This document shows positions 47,185-58,452 of a DNA stretch of 63,432 nt, piece by piece (the stretch's first letter is position 1; each line of letters starts with the position of its first letter). This stretch comes from Propionivibrio limicola (GTDB lineage: Bacteria > Pseudomonadota > Gammaproteobacteria > Burkholderiales > Rhodocyclaceae): NCBI RefSeq assembly GCF_009469695.1, contig NZ_SSSR01000020.1, positions 1-63,432 on the forward strand. Reading direction: 5' to 3'. Both the position numbers and the translations under genes were made by a program. Below the pieces are notes generated by a model. The model saw nothing but the letters and a program-made list of their open reading frames with translations, did no database searches and was not told the DNA's origin.

Positions 47185-48123
47185 TTAGACGTCGAGATGC
47201 GCGTAAAGCTGGGTCGAAAGGTAGCGCTCGCCGAACGAGGGGATGATCACCACGGTCAGCTTGCCGGCGTTTTCCGGCCGCGCCGCCACCTGCAGCGCCG
47301 CCCAGACGGCCGCGCCGGAAGAGATGCCGACCAGCAAGCCTTCTTCGGTCGCCATGCGCCGCGCCGTGGTAAAGGCATCGTCGGCGGTCACACGCACGAC
47401 CTCGTCGTACACCTTGACGTTGAGCACCTTCGGCACGAAGCCGGCGCCGATGCCCTGGATCGGGTGCGGCCCCTTTTCGCCGCCGGAGAGCACCGGCGAC
47501 GCATCGGGTTCGACGGCGATGACCTGGACGCCCGGCTTCTTCGCCTTGAGCACCTCGCCAACGCCGGTGATCGTGCCGCCGGTGCCGATGCCGGCGACGA
47601 AGATGTCGACCTGGCCGTCGGTATCGCGCCAGACCTCCTCGGCCGTCGTCTCGCGGTGAATTTCCGGGTTGGCCGGATTCTCGAACTGCTGCGGGATGAA
47701 GTAGCGCGCATCAGCCGCCGCCATCTCCTCGGCGCGCTTGATGGCGCCGCCCATGCCTTCGGCGCCCGGCGTCAGCACCAGCTCGGCACCGTAGGCCTTG
47801 AGCAGCAGGCGGCGCTCGCGGCTCATCGTTTCCGGCATCACGAAGCAGCACTTGATGCCGCGCGCCGCGCAGACCATGGCCAGACCGATGCCGGTGTTGC
47901 CGGAGGTCGGTTCGAGCACGATCGAATCCGCCTTGATCTTGCCGGCCGCTGTCGCGGCATCGATCATCGCGGCGGCGATGCGGTCCTTGACGCTATGCGC
48001 CGGGTTGAAGAATTCGAGTTTGACGACCACCGTGCCGTTGATCCCGACCGAGAGGCGGTTCAGTTTGACGAGCGGCGTATTGCCGATCAGTTCGGTAACG
48101 TTGTTGGCGATTTTCAGTGGCAT
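47185..48123 (-). CDS. cysK: Cysteine synthase
   Basis: The 312-residue PLP enzyme makes cysteine from O-acetylserine and sulfide. PLP Lys is in [11 protein letters not shown], substrate loop [12 protein letters not shown], phosphate-binding [10 protein letters not shown] and the C-terminal VGISSGAA. Length and motifs fit CysK rather than CysM. Transcribed alone between two terminator-flanked genes. Confidence 0.93.
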   Translation of the reverse strand: MPLKIANNVTELIGNTPLVKLNRLSVGINGTVVVKLEFFNPAHSVKDRIAAAMIDAATAAGKIKADSIVLEPTSGNTGIGLAMVCAARGIKCCFVMPETMSRERRLLLKAYGAELVLTPGAEGMGGAIKRAEEMAAADARYFIPQQFENPANPEIHRETTAEEVWRDTDGQVDIFVAGIGTGGTITGVGEVLKAKKPGVQVIAVEPDASPVLSGGEKGPHPIQGIGAGFVPKVLNVKVYDEVVRVTADDAFTTARRMATEEGLLVGISSGAAVWAALQVAARPENAGKLTVVIIPSFGERYLSTQLYAHLDV

Positions 48124-48247
48124 TCTTTTCCTCCTCAGGCACCCGGAAATGTTCTCGCTTCAATAGACAGCCAATGACCAGAATGTATCCGGACTGCCTT
48201 ATTCCTTCAAAGAATCATTTGTTACGAACATATAACCAGCCGCCTTG

Positions 48248-49759
48248 TCAGCCAAGGAAACGCTTGTAGGCCGGATTGTCGGTTTCGTTCCAGTGCGCAT
48301 AACCGAGGTTCTTGAGGAACTCGTTGAACTGCTTCATTTCCGCCTGCGGCACCTGCATGCCGACAAGGACGCGGCCGTAGTCGGCGCCGTGGTTGCGGTA
48401 GTGGAAGAGACTGATGTTCCAGCCGGCGCTCATCTGGTTGAGGAAGTTCATCAGCGCGCCGGGGCGCTCCGGGAATTCGAAGCGATAGACAATTTCGTTA
48501 TCGACCTGAGGTGCATGGCCGCCGACCAGATGCCGGATGTGCAGCTTGGTCATTTCGTCGTCGGTCAGATCGAGTGCGTCGTAGCCATGCTTGTGCAGTT
48601 GTTCGACAAACTTGAGCGACTCGGCGCGCGAGGCAACCTGGATGCCGACGAAGACCTGCGCCTCCTTCGGATCGTTGTAGCGGTAATTGAACTCGGTGAT
48701 ATTGCGCGAGCCGATCAGATCGACGAACTTCTTGTACGCGCCGGGCTTCTCCGGCAGCGTGACGGCGAGCACGGCCTCGCGCTGCTCGCCAACCTCGGCA
48801 CGCTCGGCGACGAAGCGCAGACGGTCGAAATTCATGTTGGCGCCGGAAGCCACGGCGACCAGCGTCTTGTCCTTGAGCTTGTGCTGCTTGGCATACGCCT
48901 TGGCGCCGGCGATGGCCAGCGCGCCGGCCGGTTCGAGCACGGCGCGCGTGTCCTCGAACACGTCCTTGATCGCCGCGCAGATGGCGTCGGTATCGACCAG
49001 CACGATTTCATCGATGTACTGCTGGCACAGCCGGAACGTTTCCTCGCCGACGTATTTCACCGCCGTCCCGTCCGAGAAGAGCCCGACCTGCTTCAAGCGC
49101 ACGCGTTTGCCTGCCGCCAGCGACTGCGCCATCGCGTCGGCGTCAAAAGTCTCGACGCCGATGATCTTGGTTTCCGGACGCAAGCGCTTGATATAGGCCG
49201 CCACGCCAGCCGCCAGCCCACCACCGCCGATGGAACAGAACACGGCATGGATCGGCTTCGGATGCTGACGCAGGATTTCCATGCCGATGGTGCCCTGACC
49301 GGCAATCACATCGGGGTCATCGAACGGATGAACAAAGGTCAGTTTTTCGCTTTTCTCCAGCTCCAGCGCGTGCGCATAAGCTTCATCGAACGAGTCGCCG
49401 GCCAGCACCACCTCACCGCCACGGTTCTTCACCGCCTGCACCTTGATGTCCGGCGTCGTCGTCGGCATCACGATCACCGCCCGGCAACCGATCTTCGCCG
49501 CCGACAGGGCCACGCCCTGCGCGTGATTGCCGGCCGAAGCGCAGATCACGCCGCGCTTGAGGCGCTCGGGGGAAAGCTTGGCGATCTTGTTGTAGGCGCC
49601 GCGCAACTTGAACGAGAACACCGGCTGCATGTCTTCGCGCTTGAGGAAAACCGTATTGCCAATGCGCGCCGACAAGTTCGGCGCCGCATCAAGCGGCGTT
49701 TCCACGGCAACGTCGTAAACCTGTGCATTGAGAATTTTTTCGAGGTAATCCGGGTGCAT
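48248..49759 (-). CDS. ilvA: Biosynthetic threonine ammonia-lyase
   Basis: The 503-residue PLP enzyme converts threonine to 2-oxobutyrate for isoleucine synthesis. PLP Lys lies in FSFKLRGAYNKI, the Asn loop is SAGNHAQGVA and the glycine loop GGGGLAAG. Two C-terminal ACT-like regulatory domains (about 325-500, with FPERPGALMNFL) mark the isoleucine-inhibited biosynthetic form. Confidence 0.96.
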   Translation of the reverse strand: MHPDYLEKILNAQVYDVAVETPLDAAPNLSARIGNTVFLKREDMQPVFSFKLRGAYNKIAKLSPERLKRGVICASAGNHAQGVALSAAKIGCRAVIVMPTTTPDIKVQAVKNRGGEVVLAGDSFDEAYAHALELEKSEKLTFVHPFDDPDVIAGQGTIGMEILRQHPKPIHAVFCSIGGGGLAAGVAAYIKRLRPETKIIGVETFDADAMAQSLAAGKRVRLKQVGLFSDGTAVKYVGEETFRLCQQYIDEIVLVDTDAICAAIKDVFEDTRAVLEPAGALAIAGAKAYAKQHKLKDKTLVAVASGANMNFDRLRFVAERAEVGEQREAVLAVTLPEKPGAYKKFVDLIGSRNITEFNYRYNDPKEAQVFVGIQVASRAESLKFVEQLHKHGYDALDLTDDEMTKLHIRHLVGGHAPQVDNEIVYRFEFPERPGALMNFLNQMSAGWNISLFHYRNHGADYGRVLVGMQVPQAEMKQFNEFLKNLGYAHWNETDNPAYKRFLG

Positions 49760-49966
49760 GGAGTTTCGATTCTTGCATTCAAAAGATTGATTCTAGCAGT
49801 ATGGATAGCCCGCGGTAGCGCGAAAAGAACTCCAGAAGCAGAGATACAGAATGGGAAACTTTCGCTTTACGGCAGGGTCCGATAGTCTCGACAAGTCGTT
49901 CCAGTACGGAAGATTGGCCTAATAAGCTAGAATTCCTCTCTTTGCCAAAGCACCTTCAGGTCTCCC

Positions 49967-52900
49967 ATGAACGCACGCCTGCGCGAAATCCCGTACAACT
50001 ACACCTCGTTCTCCGACCGCGAGATCGTCATCCGCCTGCTCGGCGCCGATAACTGGGCCATCCTTGATGAACTGCGCAGCCAGCGCGTCACCGGGCGCTC
50101 GGCGCGGATGCTTTACGAGGTGCTGGGCGACATGTGGGTCGTCCAGCGCAATCCGTATCTCGAAGACGACATGCTGTCGAACCGCCAGCGGCGGTCGGCG
50201 CTGATCGCGGCATTGCGCCATCGCCTCAACGAAGTCGACACGCGCCGTCAGGGCAACGAAAAGGTGCACAACCTGTGCCTGGCCGCACAACGCGCCGTCG
50301 ATGCCTTCGCGCGTCACTTCGACGACACGGCGGCATTGCGCCAGCGCGTTCTGAAGACTCTCTCGCGCCACACGCGCAAGGACAACATCGCGTTCGACGG
50401 CCTCGCCCGCGTCTCGCACGTCACCGACGCCACCGACTGGCGCGTCGAGTATCCGTTCGTCGTCCTTTATCCGGACACCGAGGAAGAAATCGCTTCCCTC
50501 GTGCGCGGTTGCATCGAACTCGGCCTGACCATCATCCCGCGCGGCGGCGGCACCGGTTACACCGGCAGCGCCGTGCCGCTGACGCCGAAGTCGGTGGTCA
50601 TCAACACCGAGAAACTGATCGACATCGGCCCGGTCGAGGAACGGATGTTGCCGGGCTGCGACCGGCCCTACGCGACGATCCGCACCGGCGTCGGCGTCGT
50701 CACCGACCGCGTCTCGGATGCGGCCAGTGCCGCCGGCCGTGTCTTCGCCGTCGATCCGACCTCGGCTTCCGCCTCCTGCGTCGGCGGCAACATCGCCATG
50801 AACGCCGGCGGCAAGAAGGCCGTGCTGTGGGGCACGGCGCTCGACAATCTGGCGTGGTGGAAGATGGTCGATCCGGACGGGCATCTCATGGAGATCACCC
50901 GGGTCAACCACAACTTCGGCAAGATTCACGAACAGCCCGTTGCCCGCTTCGAGATCCAGCGCTTTGAAAAAGACGGCAAGACGCCGAAAGGCGCGCCGGA
51001 AGTGCTCGACATCCCCGGCGCCACCTTCCGCAAGGCCGGGCTCGGCAAGGACGTCACCGACAAGTTCCTCGCCGGCCTGCCCGGCGTGCAGAAGGAAGGC
51101 ACGGACGGCATCATCGTCGCCGCGCGCTGGGTGCTGCACAAAATGCCGCCGCACACACGCACCGTCTGTCTCGAATTCTTCGGCCAGGTGCGCGAAGCCG
51201 TGCCGGCCATCGTCGAAATCACCGACTACTTCAAGCCGGGCGGCGCCGGCCATGCCGCCGGCGTCCAACTCGCCGGCCTCGAACACCTCGACGAACGCTA
51301 TGTGAAAGCCGTCGGCTACGCGACCAAGGCCAAGCGCCATGGCCGCCCGAAGATGGTGCTGATCGGCGACATCGTCGGCCACGACGACAAGGCGGTGATG
51401 AACGCCGCCGCCGAAGTCGTGCGCATGTGCAACCTGCGCTCGGCCGAAGGCTTCATCGCCGTCGATGGTGACACGCGCAAGAAATTCTGGCTCGACCGTT
51501 CGCGCACCGCCGCCATCTCGCGCCACACCAACGCCTTCAAGCTCAACGAAGACGTGGTCATCCCGCTGCCGCGCATGGGCGACTACTGCGACGGCATCGA
51601 GCGCATCAACATCGAACTGTCGATCCAGAACAAGCTGGCGCTGTGCGACAACCTCGCCGACTTCGTCAAGGGCGATCTGCCGCTGCGCACCGAGGACGGC
51701 AACATCGACAAGGACGTGCTGATCGGCGACCGCCGCCAGGCGGCGCTCGACGCCATCGATGCCGTGCGCGCCCGCTGGCAGTGGCTGCTCGACCATCTCG
51801 ACCTGCCGCTCGTCGAAGCCGAACTGCAGTTCGCGGCCTACGGCGTCGAAGCTGCGCCGCTGTCGAACAAGGCGAAAGCCCCTGTCCTCTTCCACCGCCT
51901 GCAGGATTACTCCGTGCGCGTGTCGTGGAAGGCCGAGCTCAAGCCGCAGCTCGAAACGATCTTCGACGGCACGGTGTACCGCCAGATCATCGAGCGCATC
52001 GAGACGATCCACAAGGAAACGCTGCGCGGCCGCGTCTTCGTCGCGCTGCACATGCACGCCGGCGACGGCAACGTGCACACCAACATCCCGATTAACTCGG
52101 ACAACTACGCGATGCTGCAGACCGGCAACAAGGCGGTCGAACGCATCATGCATCTGGCGCGCGCGCTCGATGGCGTCATCTCCGGCGAACACGGCATCGG
52201 CATCACCAAGCTCGAATTCCTGAGCGAAGAGGAAATCCGCCCGTTCCGCGAGTACAAGACCAAGGTCGATCCGAACGGTCACTTCAACAAGGGCAAGCTG
52301 ATGCCCGGCGGCGATCTGGAGAAGGCGTATACGCCGTCGTTCTCGCTGCTCGGCACCGAGTCGCTGATCATGGAGCAATCCGAGATCGGCCGCATTTCCA
52401 CGTCGATCAAGGACTGCCTGCGCTGCGGCAAGTGCAAGCCGGTGTGCTCGACGCACGTGCCGCGCGCCAACCTGCTCTACTCGCCGCGCAATAAGATCCT
52501 CGCCACCTCGTTGCTGATCGAAGCCTTCCTCTATGAAGAGCAAACGCGGCGCGGCATCTCGCTCAAGCACTTCGACGAATTCAACGACGTCGCCGACCAC
52601 TGCACGGTCTGCCACAAGTGCTTCAAGCCGTGTCCGGTCGATATCGACTTCGGCGACGTGTCGATCGCCATGCGCAACTTCCTGCGCGAACAGGGCAAGA
52701 AGAAGTTCGTGCCGGGCAAGGCCTTCGCCATGGCTTTCCTGACCATGAAGGACGCCGGCACCATCCGCCTGATCCGCAAGCTGATGGCCACGGTGGCCTA
52801 TCCGGGCCAGCGCTTCGCGCACAAGGTCGCCAAGGCGCTCGGCCTGATCCAGCGCCAGACCAAGCAGCCGCCGACGACGCTCGGCCAGCCGACGGTGCGC

Positions 52901-53830
52901 ACGCAGATCATCCACTTCGTCAACAAGCCGATGCCGGGCAACCTGCCGAAGCGCACCTCGCGCGCGCTGCTCGACATCGAGGACGACAAGATCGTGCCGG
53001 TGATCCGCGACCCGCAGAAGGTCAACGCGCCGGACTACAACGGCGACGCCGTCTTCTACTTCCCGGGCTGCGGCTCGGAGCGCCTGTTCTCGCAGGTCGG
53101 CCTGGCGACGCAGGCGATGCTCTACGAGATCGGCGTGCAGACGGTATTGCCGCCGGGCTACCTGTGCTGCGGCTACCCGCAGATCGCCGCCGGCGAATCC
53201 GACCTCGGCCAGAAGATCACCACCGACAACCGCGTGCTCTTCCACCGCGTCGCCAACACGCTGAACTATCTCGACATCAACACGGTGATCGTCTCCTGCG
53301 GCACCTGCATGGATCAGCTCTTGAAGTACCAGTTCGAGAAGATCTTCCCCGGCTGCCGCCTGCTCGACATCCACGAGTACCTGCTCGAGAAGGGCGTCAA
53401 GCTCGACGGCGTCGAGGGGGCCCGCTACATGTACCACGACCCGTGCCACACGCCGATGAAGACGATGCAGGGCATCAAGGTCGCCAACGCGCTGATGGGG
53501 CAACAGGTCGATTTGTCGGATCGCTGCTGCGGCGAAGCCGGCACGCTGGCCATGGGCCGTCCGGACGTAGCAACGCAGGTGCGCTTCCGCAAGCAGGAGG
53601 AAATCGAGAAGGGCGCGGCCAAGCTGCGCGCCGACGGATTCAACGGCGACGTGAAGATCCTCACTTCCTGCCCGTCCTGCCTGCAAGGCCTGTTGCGCTA
53701 CAACGGCGACGCCAACACCAACGCCGACTACATCGTCGTCGAAATGGCCCAGCGCCTGCTCGGCGAGAACTGGATGGCCGACTACGTGCAGAAGGCCAAC
53801 AACGGCGGTATCGAGCGCGTCATTCTCTGA
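49967..53830 (+). CDS. DUF3683 FAD-linked oxidase/Fe-S/CCG-domain oxidoreductase
   Basis: The 1287-residue protein joins an N-terminal DUF3683 domain (about 1-150), an FAD-binding type 4 domain ([17 protein letters not shown]), a D-lactate-dehydrogenase-like C domain (ending with [17 protein letters not shown]), two 4Fe-4S motifs ([11 protein letters not shown] and [12 protein letters not shown]) and two CCG cysteine-rich domains (YLCCGYPQ and DRCCGEAG). It contains in one chain the parts split in GlcDEF or Lld systems, and probably oxidises a 2-hydroxy acid. The substrate is not known. ATG 49967 follows a 207-bp divergent spacer from ilvA. Confidence 0.9.
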   Translation: MNARLREIPYNYTSFSDREIVIRLLGADNWAILDELRSQRVTGRSARMLYEVLGDMWVVQRNPYLEDDMLSNRQRRSALIAALRHRLNEVDTRRQGNEKVHNLCLAAQRAVDAFARHFDDTAALRQRVLKTLSRHTRKDNIAFDGLARVSHVTDATDWRVEYPFVVLYPDTEEEIASLVRGCIELGLTIIPRGGGTGYTGSAVPLTPKSVVINTEKLIDIGPVEERMLPGCDRPYATIRTGVGVVTDRVSDAASAAGRVFAVDPTSASASCVGGNIAMNAGGKKAVLWGTALDNLAWWKMVDPDGHLMEITRVNHNFGKIHEQPVARFEIQRFEKDGKTPKGAPEVLDIPGATFRKAGLGKDVTDKFLAGLPGVQKEGTDGIIVAARWVLHKMPPHTRTVCLEFFGQVREAVPAIVEITDYFKPGGAGHAAGVQLAGLEHLDERYVKAVGYATKAKRHGRPKMVLIGDIVGHDDKAVMNAAAEVVRMCNLRSAEGFIAVDGDTRKKFWLDRSRTAAISRHTNAFKLNEDVVIPLPRMGDYCDGIERINIELSIQNKLALCDNLADFVKGDLPLRTEDGNIDKDVLIGDRRQAALDAIDAVRARWQWLLDHLDLPLVEAELQFAAYGVEAAPLSNKAKAPVLFHRLQDYSVRVSWKAELKPQLETIFDGTVYRQIIERIETIHKETLRGRVFVALHMHAGDGNVHTNIPINSDNYAMLQTGNKAVERIMHLARALDGVISGEHGIGITKLEFLSEEEIRPFREYKTKVDPNGHFNKGKLMPGGDLEKAYTPSFSLLGTESLIMEQSEIGRISTSIKDCLRCGKCKPVCSTHVPRANLLYSPRNKILATSLLIEAFLYEEQTRRGISLKHFDEFNDVADHCTVCHKCFKPCPVDIDFGDVSIAMRNFLREQGKKKFVPGKAFAMAFLTMKDAGTIRLIRKLMATVAYPGQRFAHKVAKALGLIQRQTKQPPTTLGQPTVRTQIIHFVNKPMPGNLPKRTSRALLDIEDDKIVPVIRDPQKVNAPDYNGDAVFYFPGCGSERLFSQVGLATQAMLYEIGVQTVLPPGYLCCGYPQIAAGESDLGQKITTDNRVLFHRVANTLNYLDINTVIVSCGTCMDQLLKYQFEKIFPGCRLLDIHEYLLEKGVKLDGVEGARYMYHDPCHTPMKTMQGIKVANALMGQQVDLSDRCCGEAGTLAMGRPDVATQVRFRKQEEIEKGAAKLRADGFNGDVKILTSCPSCLQGLLRYNGDANTNADYIVVEMAQRLLGENWMADYVQKANNGGIERVIL

Positions 53831-53853
53831 CCGTCCCGCACCCCGCTCTCATC

Positions 53854-53890
53854 AACGCCCGCCGGCCGCAACCGGCGGGCGTTGCCTTTT
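53854..53890 (+). terminator. Rho-independent terminator after the DUF3683 gene
   Basis: AACGCCCGCCGG and CCGGCGGGCGTT form a 12-bp stem with a 6-base loop, followed by GCCTTTT, 24 bp after the stop. Confidence 0.85.
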
Positions 53891-53965
53891 ACGGCGCCGG
53901 ATACGCCGGGCAAGAACCTCTCTGCTTTGCTAGTATCCAAATGGATAGCCCCCAAGGAGAGCGTC

Positions 53966-54865
53966 ATGGCAGACTCGGCACACGAAAAAATCACCTCCAT
54001 CGTCGCGGCGACCGACCTTTCCACTGGCGCCAACATGGCCGTTGAAAGCGCCGCCCAACTCGCCCGACAGTGGCACGCCGACCTTTGCCTGCTGCACGTC
54101 TTCAACGACAGCCTGTGGGCCAGCCTGCAAAGCATCTACGACACCGGCGAATGGGGCGGCGAAGCGGCGCGCACGACCGCCCAGCAGCGGCTCGCCCAGC
54201 TCAGCGACGACATCGCCCGGCGCTTCGACATCGCGGTCCGCCACGAATTCCGCAGTGGACGGGCGACAGCCCAGATTGCCGAATTCGTCAAACAACAGGA
54301 CGCGCAACTGCTCGTCGTCGGCGAGCACGGGGAAAACTGGATCGGCGACACCGTCGTCGGCGGTACGGCGCTCAAGGTGCTCGAACAGGCCGCCCTCCCG
54401 GTCCTGCTTGCCCGCCGTCCATCCGGTGCCGGGTACACGAATGTGCTGATCGCCACCGACTATTCGGACAACGCCCTGCGCGCCGCGCGGCTCGCCCTGG
54501 ATTTGTTTCCAGACGCGCAACACACTTTCCTGAACGCCTATCTCGTCCAGTTCGAAGGCCGCATGCGGCTGGCCGGGGCGACCGATGCGGACATCGAACG
54601 CTACCGCGAAGACGAGCGCAAGTTTGCCGAAAAAGGCATGCGGGAATTCAGAAGCAGACTCGGCATCACCGACGATGAGCGCCCGCCGAGCCGGCTCTAC
54701 CACGCCTTCCCGGCCACGGCGATCTTCGAGCTGTCGGAAAAAACAGGCACCGATCTCATCGTCATGGGCAAGCACGGCGGCAGCGCGGTCGAGGAACGGC
54801 TGCTCGGCAGCATCACGCAAAACATCCTCTACCACGCCAGCTGCGACGTCCTGCTCGTTCCCTGA
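53966..54865 (+). CDS. Tandem universal stress protein
   Basis: The 299-residue protein contains two Usp domains. The first (about 8-145) ends with LLVVGEHGENWIGDTVVGGTALKVL; the second has VLIATDYSDNALRAA, IVMGKHGGSAVEERLLGSITQNI with the G-2x-G-9x-G-S nucleotide motif. AAGGAG precedes ATG 53966. It is 18 bp upstream of the cation ATPase, suggesting joint expression under stress. Confidence 0.9.
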   Translation: MADSAHEKITSIVAATDLSTGANMAVESAAQLARQWHADLCLLHVFNDSLWASLQSIYDTGEWGGEAARTTAQQRLAQLSDDIARRFDIAVRHEFRSGRATAQIAEFVKQQDAQLLVVGEHGENWIGDTVVGGTALKVLEQAALPVLLARRPSGAGYTNVLIATDYSDNALRAARLALDLFPDAQHTFLNAYLVQFEGRMRLAGATDADIERYREDERKFAEKGMREFRSRLGITDDERPPSRLYHAFPATAIFELSEKTGTDLIVMGKHGGSAVEERLLGSITQNILYHASCDVLLVP

Positions 54866-54883
54866 CGATCACGAGGCGATGCC

Positions 54884-57625
54884 ATGCCCCCCCGACCCTG
54901 GCACAACCTCACCGTCCCCGCCGCCCTCGACGCTCAGTCCAGCCGCCCGACCGGGCTGAGCGAAGACGAGGCCCGGCGGCGGCTTGCCAAAGTCGGCCCG
55001 AACCGGCTGACGCCGCCGAAGAAACGCAGCGCGCTTGTCCGCTTTCTGCTCCAGTTTCACAACGTCCTCATCTACGTCCTGCTCGGCTCGGCCGCCGTCA
55101 CGGCGCTGCTCGGCCACGCCGTCGACACGGCGGTGATCGTCGGCGTCACCGTCATCAACGCCCTGATCGGCTTTATCCAGGAAGGCAAGGCGGAAAAATC
55201 GCTCGACGCCTTGCGCAACCTGCTGTCGCTGCACGCCGTCGTCCTGCGCGACGGCCACCGGCAGGAAATCGACGCCGACCAGCTGGTACCCGGCGACGTC
55301 GTGCTGCTCGCCTCCGGCGACAAGGTGCCGGCCGACCTGCGCCTGATCGAGCAGCGCAACCTGCGCATTGAGGAAGCCGCGCTGACCGGCGAATCGGAGC
55401 CGGTCGAGAAATCGACCGCTCCGGTCGCCGTCGACGCGCCCACCGGCGACCGCACGAGCATGGCGTTCTCCGGTACGCTCGTCGTCTTCGGGCAAGCGCG
55501 TGGCGTCGTCGTCGCCACCGGCGACAGCACCGAAATCGGCCGCATCGGCCGCCTGCTGGCCACCGTCGAAGCCGTCGAAACGCCGCTGCTCCGCCAGATG
55601 GCGGTCTTCGGCCGCTGGCTGACGGTCGGCATCCTGGCGCTCGCCGCCCTCACCATCGCCTACGGCATGGGGATGCACGGGCAGACGGCGGCCGAGATGT
55701 TCCTGCCCGCCGTCGGCCTCGCCGTCGCGGCAATTCCGGAAGGTTTGCCGGCCATCATGACGATCACGCTGGCCATCGGCGTGCGCCGCATGGCCGAACG
55801 CAACGCCATCATCCGGCGCATGCCGGCCGTCGAGACGCTCGGCTCGGTGACCACCATCTGCTCCGACAAGACGGGCACGCTGACCAAGAACGAGATGACC
55901 GTACAACGCATCGTCACCGCGCGCCGCACGATCAGTGTCAGCGGTGTCGGCTATGCGCCGCAGGGGAGCTTCTCGCTTGACGAGCGCGAGGTCGAGGCGA
56001 CCGATTTGCCGGAACTCGTCGACATCGCCCGGGCCGCCCTGCTGTGCAACGACGCCCGCCTCATCGAGCACGGCCCGGCGGAGTCGACCGAAGGTGGCCA
56101 CTGGCATCTTGAAGGCGATCCGACCGAAGGCGCACTGCTGACACTGGCGCTCAAGTGCGGCCTCGACGCGCGTTTCGAGACGGGTGCCCTGCCGCGCACC
56201 GACGTCATTCCGTTCGAATCCGAGCATCGCTTCATGGCCACCCTGCATCACGACCACGAGGGCCACGCCTTCGCCTTCGTCAAGGGGGCGCCGGAACGAT
56301 TGCTGTCGATGTGCGCCCGGCAACGCGAGGACGGCGAGGACCGTCCGCTCGAAACGACCTACTGGCATCAGGGCATCGACGCACTGGCACGCGAAGGCTT
56401 CCGCGTGCTGGCGCTCGCCTTCGCCGTCTTGCCACGCGACAAGCACGAGCTGAAATTCGGCGATGTCGACAACGACCTGACGCTGCTCGCCCTCGTCGGC
56501 ATCATGGACCCGCCGCGCCCGGAGGCGATCCGCGCCGTCGCCAGCTGCCACGCCGCCGGCATCCGCATCAAGATGATCACCGGCGACCATGGCGTGACCG
56601 CCAGCGCGATTGCCCGTTCGATGGGACTCAATCCGGACGGCCGCACGCTGACCGGCGCCGAGATCGAGGCCATGGACGCCACCGCCCTGCGCCGCGCCGT
56701 CGCCGAAATCGACGTCTTCGCCCGCGCCAGCCCGGAACACAAGCTGCGGCTCGTCGAAGCGCTGCAGGCCAATGGCGAGATCGCGGCCATGACCGGCGAC
56801 GGCGTCAATGACGCGCCGGCGCTGAAACGGGCCGACGTCGGCGTCGCCATGGGCCACAAGGGCACCGAAGCGGCCAAGGAAGCCGCCGCGATGGTGCTCG
56901 CCGACGACAACTTCGCCTCAATCGCCGCCGCCGTCGAGGAAGGGCGCACCATCTATGACAATCTGCGCAAGGCCATCGTCTATGTCCTGCCGACCAGCTT
57001 CGGGCAGGCGGCGATGGTGCTCGTCGCCGTCATCGCCGGCATGACGCTGCCGATCACGCCGGTGCAGATCCTGTGGATCAACATGGTGACGGCAACGACG
57101 CTGTCGCTGGCGCTGGCCTTCGAGCATCCCGAACCCGGGCTCATGACGCGCCCGCCGCGCAATCCGGCCGACTCGCTGATCAACGGCTTCATGCTGTGGC
57201 GCATTTTCTTCGTGATGACGCTGCTCGTCGTCACCTCGTTCGGCCTCTTCCTGCATGAGCTTGACGCCGGCCAGCCACTCGACGAGGCCCGCACGGCAGC
57301 CGTCAACATGCTGGCCATGGGGCAGATTTTCTACCTCTTCAATTGCCGACGCCTGACCGGCAGCGTCCTTTCGCGCGACGGCCTCACCGGCAATCCGCGC
57401 GTGCTGCAGGCCATTGCCATCCTGCTCGTGCTGCAACTGGCGCTGACCTACGTGCCGCTGCTGCACCCGCTGTTCGGCACCGCGCCGCTCGACGCGGACA
57501 CCTGGGGCCGCATCGTGCTCGGCGGGCTGTTCGTCCTGCTCTGCGTGGAGGCGGAAAAGATCGTCTGGCGGGCATTCGAGAAACACGCCCGCCCGGCACG
57601 CGCCGGAACGGATGTTGCCCGATGA
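54884..57625 (+). CDS. P2-type cation-transporting ATPase
   Basis: The 913-residue P-type ATPase has the actuator LTGESEPVEK, the M4 motif AAIPEGLPAI, the phosphorylation site CSDKTGTLTKNEM, the nucleotide-binding FVKGAPERLL and the hinge TGDGVNDAPALKRADVGVAMG. Ten membrane segments can be traced. The motif set is that of Ca2+/Na+-type P2 pumps (PEGLP in M4). Ion specificity is not certain. Its stop overlaps the mrpE start by 4 bases, linking it to monovalent cation/proton antiport genes. Confidence 0.9.
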   Translation: MPPRPWHNLTVPAALDAQSSRPTGLSEDEARRRLAKVGPNRLTPPKKRSALVRFLLQFHNVLIYVLLGSAAVTALLGHAVDTAVIVGVTVINALIGFIQEGKAEKSLDALRNLLSLHAVVLRDGHRQEIDADQLVPGDVVLLASGDKVPADLRLIEQRNLRIEEAALTGESEPVEKSTAPVAVDAPTGDRTSMAFSGTLVVFGQARGVVVATGDSTEIGRIGRLLATVEAVETPLLRQMAVFGRWLTVGILALAALTIAYGMGMHGQTAAEMFLPAVGLAVAAIPEGLPAIMTITLAIGVRRMAERNAIIRRMPAVETLGSVTTICSDKTGTLTKNEMTVQRIVTARRTISVSGVGYAPQGSFSLDEREVEATDLPELVDIARAALLCNDARLIEHGPAESTEGGHWHLEGDPTEGALLTLALKCGLDARFETGALPRTDVIPFESEHRFMATLHHDHEGHAFAFVKGAPERLLSMCARQREDGEDRPLETTYWHQGIDALAREGFRVLALAFAVLPRDKHELKFGDVDNDLTLLALVGIMDPPRPEAIRAVASCHAAGIRIKMITGDHGVTASAIARSMGLNPDGRTLTGAEIEAMDATALRRAVAEIDVFARASPEHKLRLVEALQANGEIAAMTGDGVNDAPALKRADVGVAMGHKGTEAAKEAAAMVLADDNFASIAAAVEEGRTIYDNLRKAIVYVLPTSFGQAAMVLVAVIAGMTLPITPVQILWINMVTATTLSLALAFEHPEPGLMTRPPRNPADSLINGFMLWRIFFVMTLLVVTSFGLFLHELDAGQPLDEARTAAVNMLAMGQIFYLFNCRRLTGSVLSRDGLTGNPRVLQAIAILLVLQLALTYVPLLHPLFGTAPLDADTWGRIVLGGLFVLLCVEAEKIVWRAFEKHARPARAGTDVAR

Positions 57626-58123
57626 GCGACCGCGAGCGCCGTTTCGACATCGGCCAGCGCACGCTGCTGCTCACGCTGCTCTGGTGGATCATCACCGAAG
57701 GGAGGATGGACGCGATCGGCGCCGGCTTCGGCCTGATCACCGTCGGCGCCGCGCTCAGCCTCAGCCTGACCCTCATCCCGCCCCGGCACCGCCCACGCGC
57801 CGCGACTACGCTTCCGGCGACTGCCCGGCTTTCTCGCCTTCTTCATCTGGAACTCGGTGCTCGGCGGCCTGCAGGTCGCCCGCCTCGCACTGCAGCCGCG
57901 GGCGCAGCCGAAGCCCGGATTGATCGAGCTTGAACTCAACCTGCCTGCCGGTGCGCCGCGCGTGCTGATGGCCAATGCGCTCGGCCCGATGCCGGGCACA
58001 CTGGGTGTCCGGCTCGACGGCCATCACCTGTATGTGCATCTGCTCGACGAGCGGCTGAACGGCCGACGCGAGGCAAACGTGCTTGAAGCACGCATCGCGC
58101 ATCTCTTCGAGGCGAGGCCATGA
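57622..58123 (+). pseudogene. mrpE: Mrp antiporter subunit E, frameshifted
   Basis: The first frame reads MSDRERRFDIGQRTLLLTLL and a second hydrophobic segment, to about 57810. The MrpE-like continuation (PGFLAFFIWNSVLGGLQVAR, LELNLPAGAPRVLMANALG) is in the next frame up to the stop at 58123. A one-base gain or two-base loss lies between about 57781 and 57815. Joined, the product would be about 167 residues, normal for MrpE. Either a true inactivating frameshift or a sequencing error. Confidence 0.75.
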
Positions 58124-58452
58124 GCATGGGCTTTCCGGGCAACGGCTTTGAACAGCCAGTCGCGCTCTTCCTGCTCGTCAATCTGGTCATCGCGCTCCTG
58201 CGCGCGGCGCGCGGACCGACCGTCGCCGACCGCATGCTGATGGCCCTGCTCTTCGGCAGCACCGGCGTCGGTATCCTCGTACTGCTTTCGGCGCACGGCG
58301 GCACGCCGCTCATCGACGTGGCGTTGACGCTGGCGCTGCTGGCCGCCATTTCCGGCATCGCGTTCGCACGGCGCGCCTGGCAGAGCGGACACGGAGCAGA
58401 AAACGAAACGAGGCGAACAAGAAAGGGGCGTGATGATCGACACCCTGATTGA
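58120..58452 (+). CDS. mrpF: Mrp antiporter subunit F
   Basis: The 110-residue membrane protein has three hydrophobic helices, with RAARGPTVADRMLMALLFGS as in MrpF/MnhF. The ATG overlaps the mrpE stop by 4 bases. A polar C-terminal tail overlaps the start of the next gene by 20 bases. On its own it has no known transport activity. Confidence 0.8.
   Translation: MSMGFPGNGFEQPVALFLLVNLVIALLRAARGPTVADRMLMALLFGSTGVGILVLLSAHGGTPLIDVALTLALLAAISGIAFARRAWQSGHGAENETRRTRKGRDDRHPD

Noticed and set aside
49919-53686. Open frame of 1255 codons on the minus strand opposite the DUF3683 gene
   Set aside because: It is the antisense frame of a high-GC gene; the plus strand has clear FAD, Fe-S and CCG motifs and the minus product is a run of Arg/Ala/Val with no motif.
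54869-56857. Long minus-strand frame opposite the P-type ATPase
   Set aside because: The plus strand carries all P-type ATPase motifs; the minus frame is a compositional shadow.
57781-57815. Programmed frameshift in mrpE
   Set aside because: No slippery heptamer or downstream pseudoknot is evident, and the neighbouring mrp genes are also damaged, so decay or sequence error is simpler.
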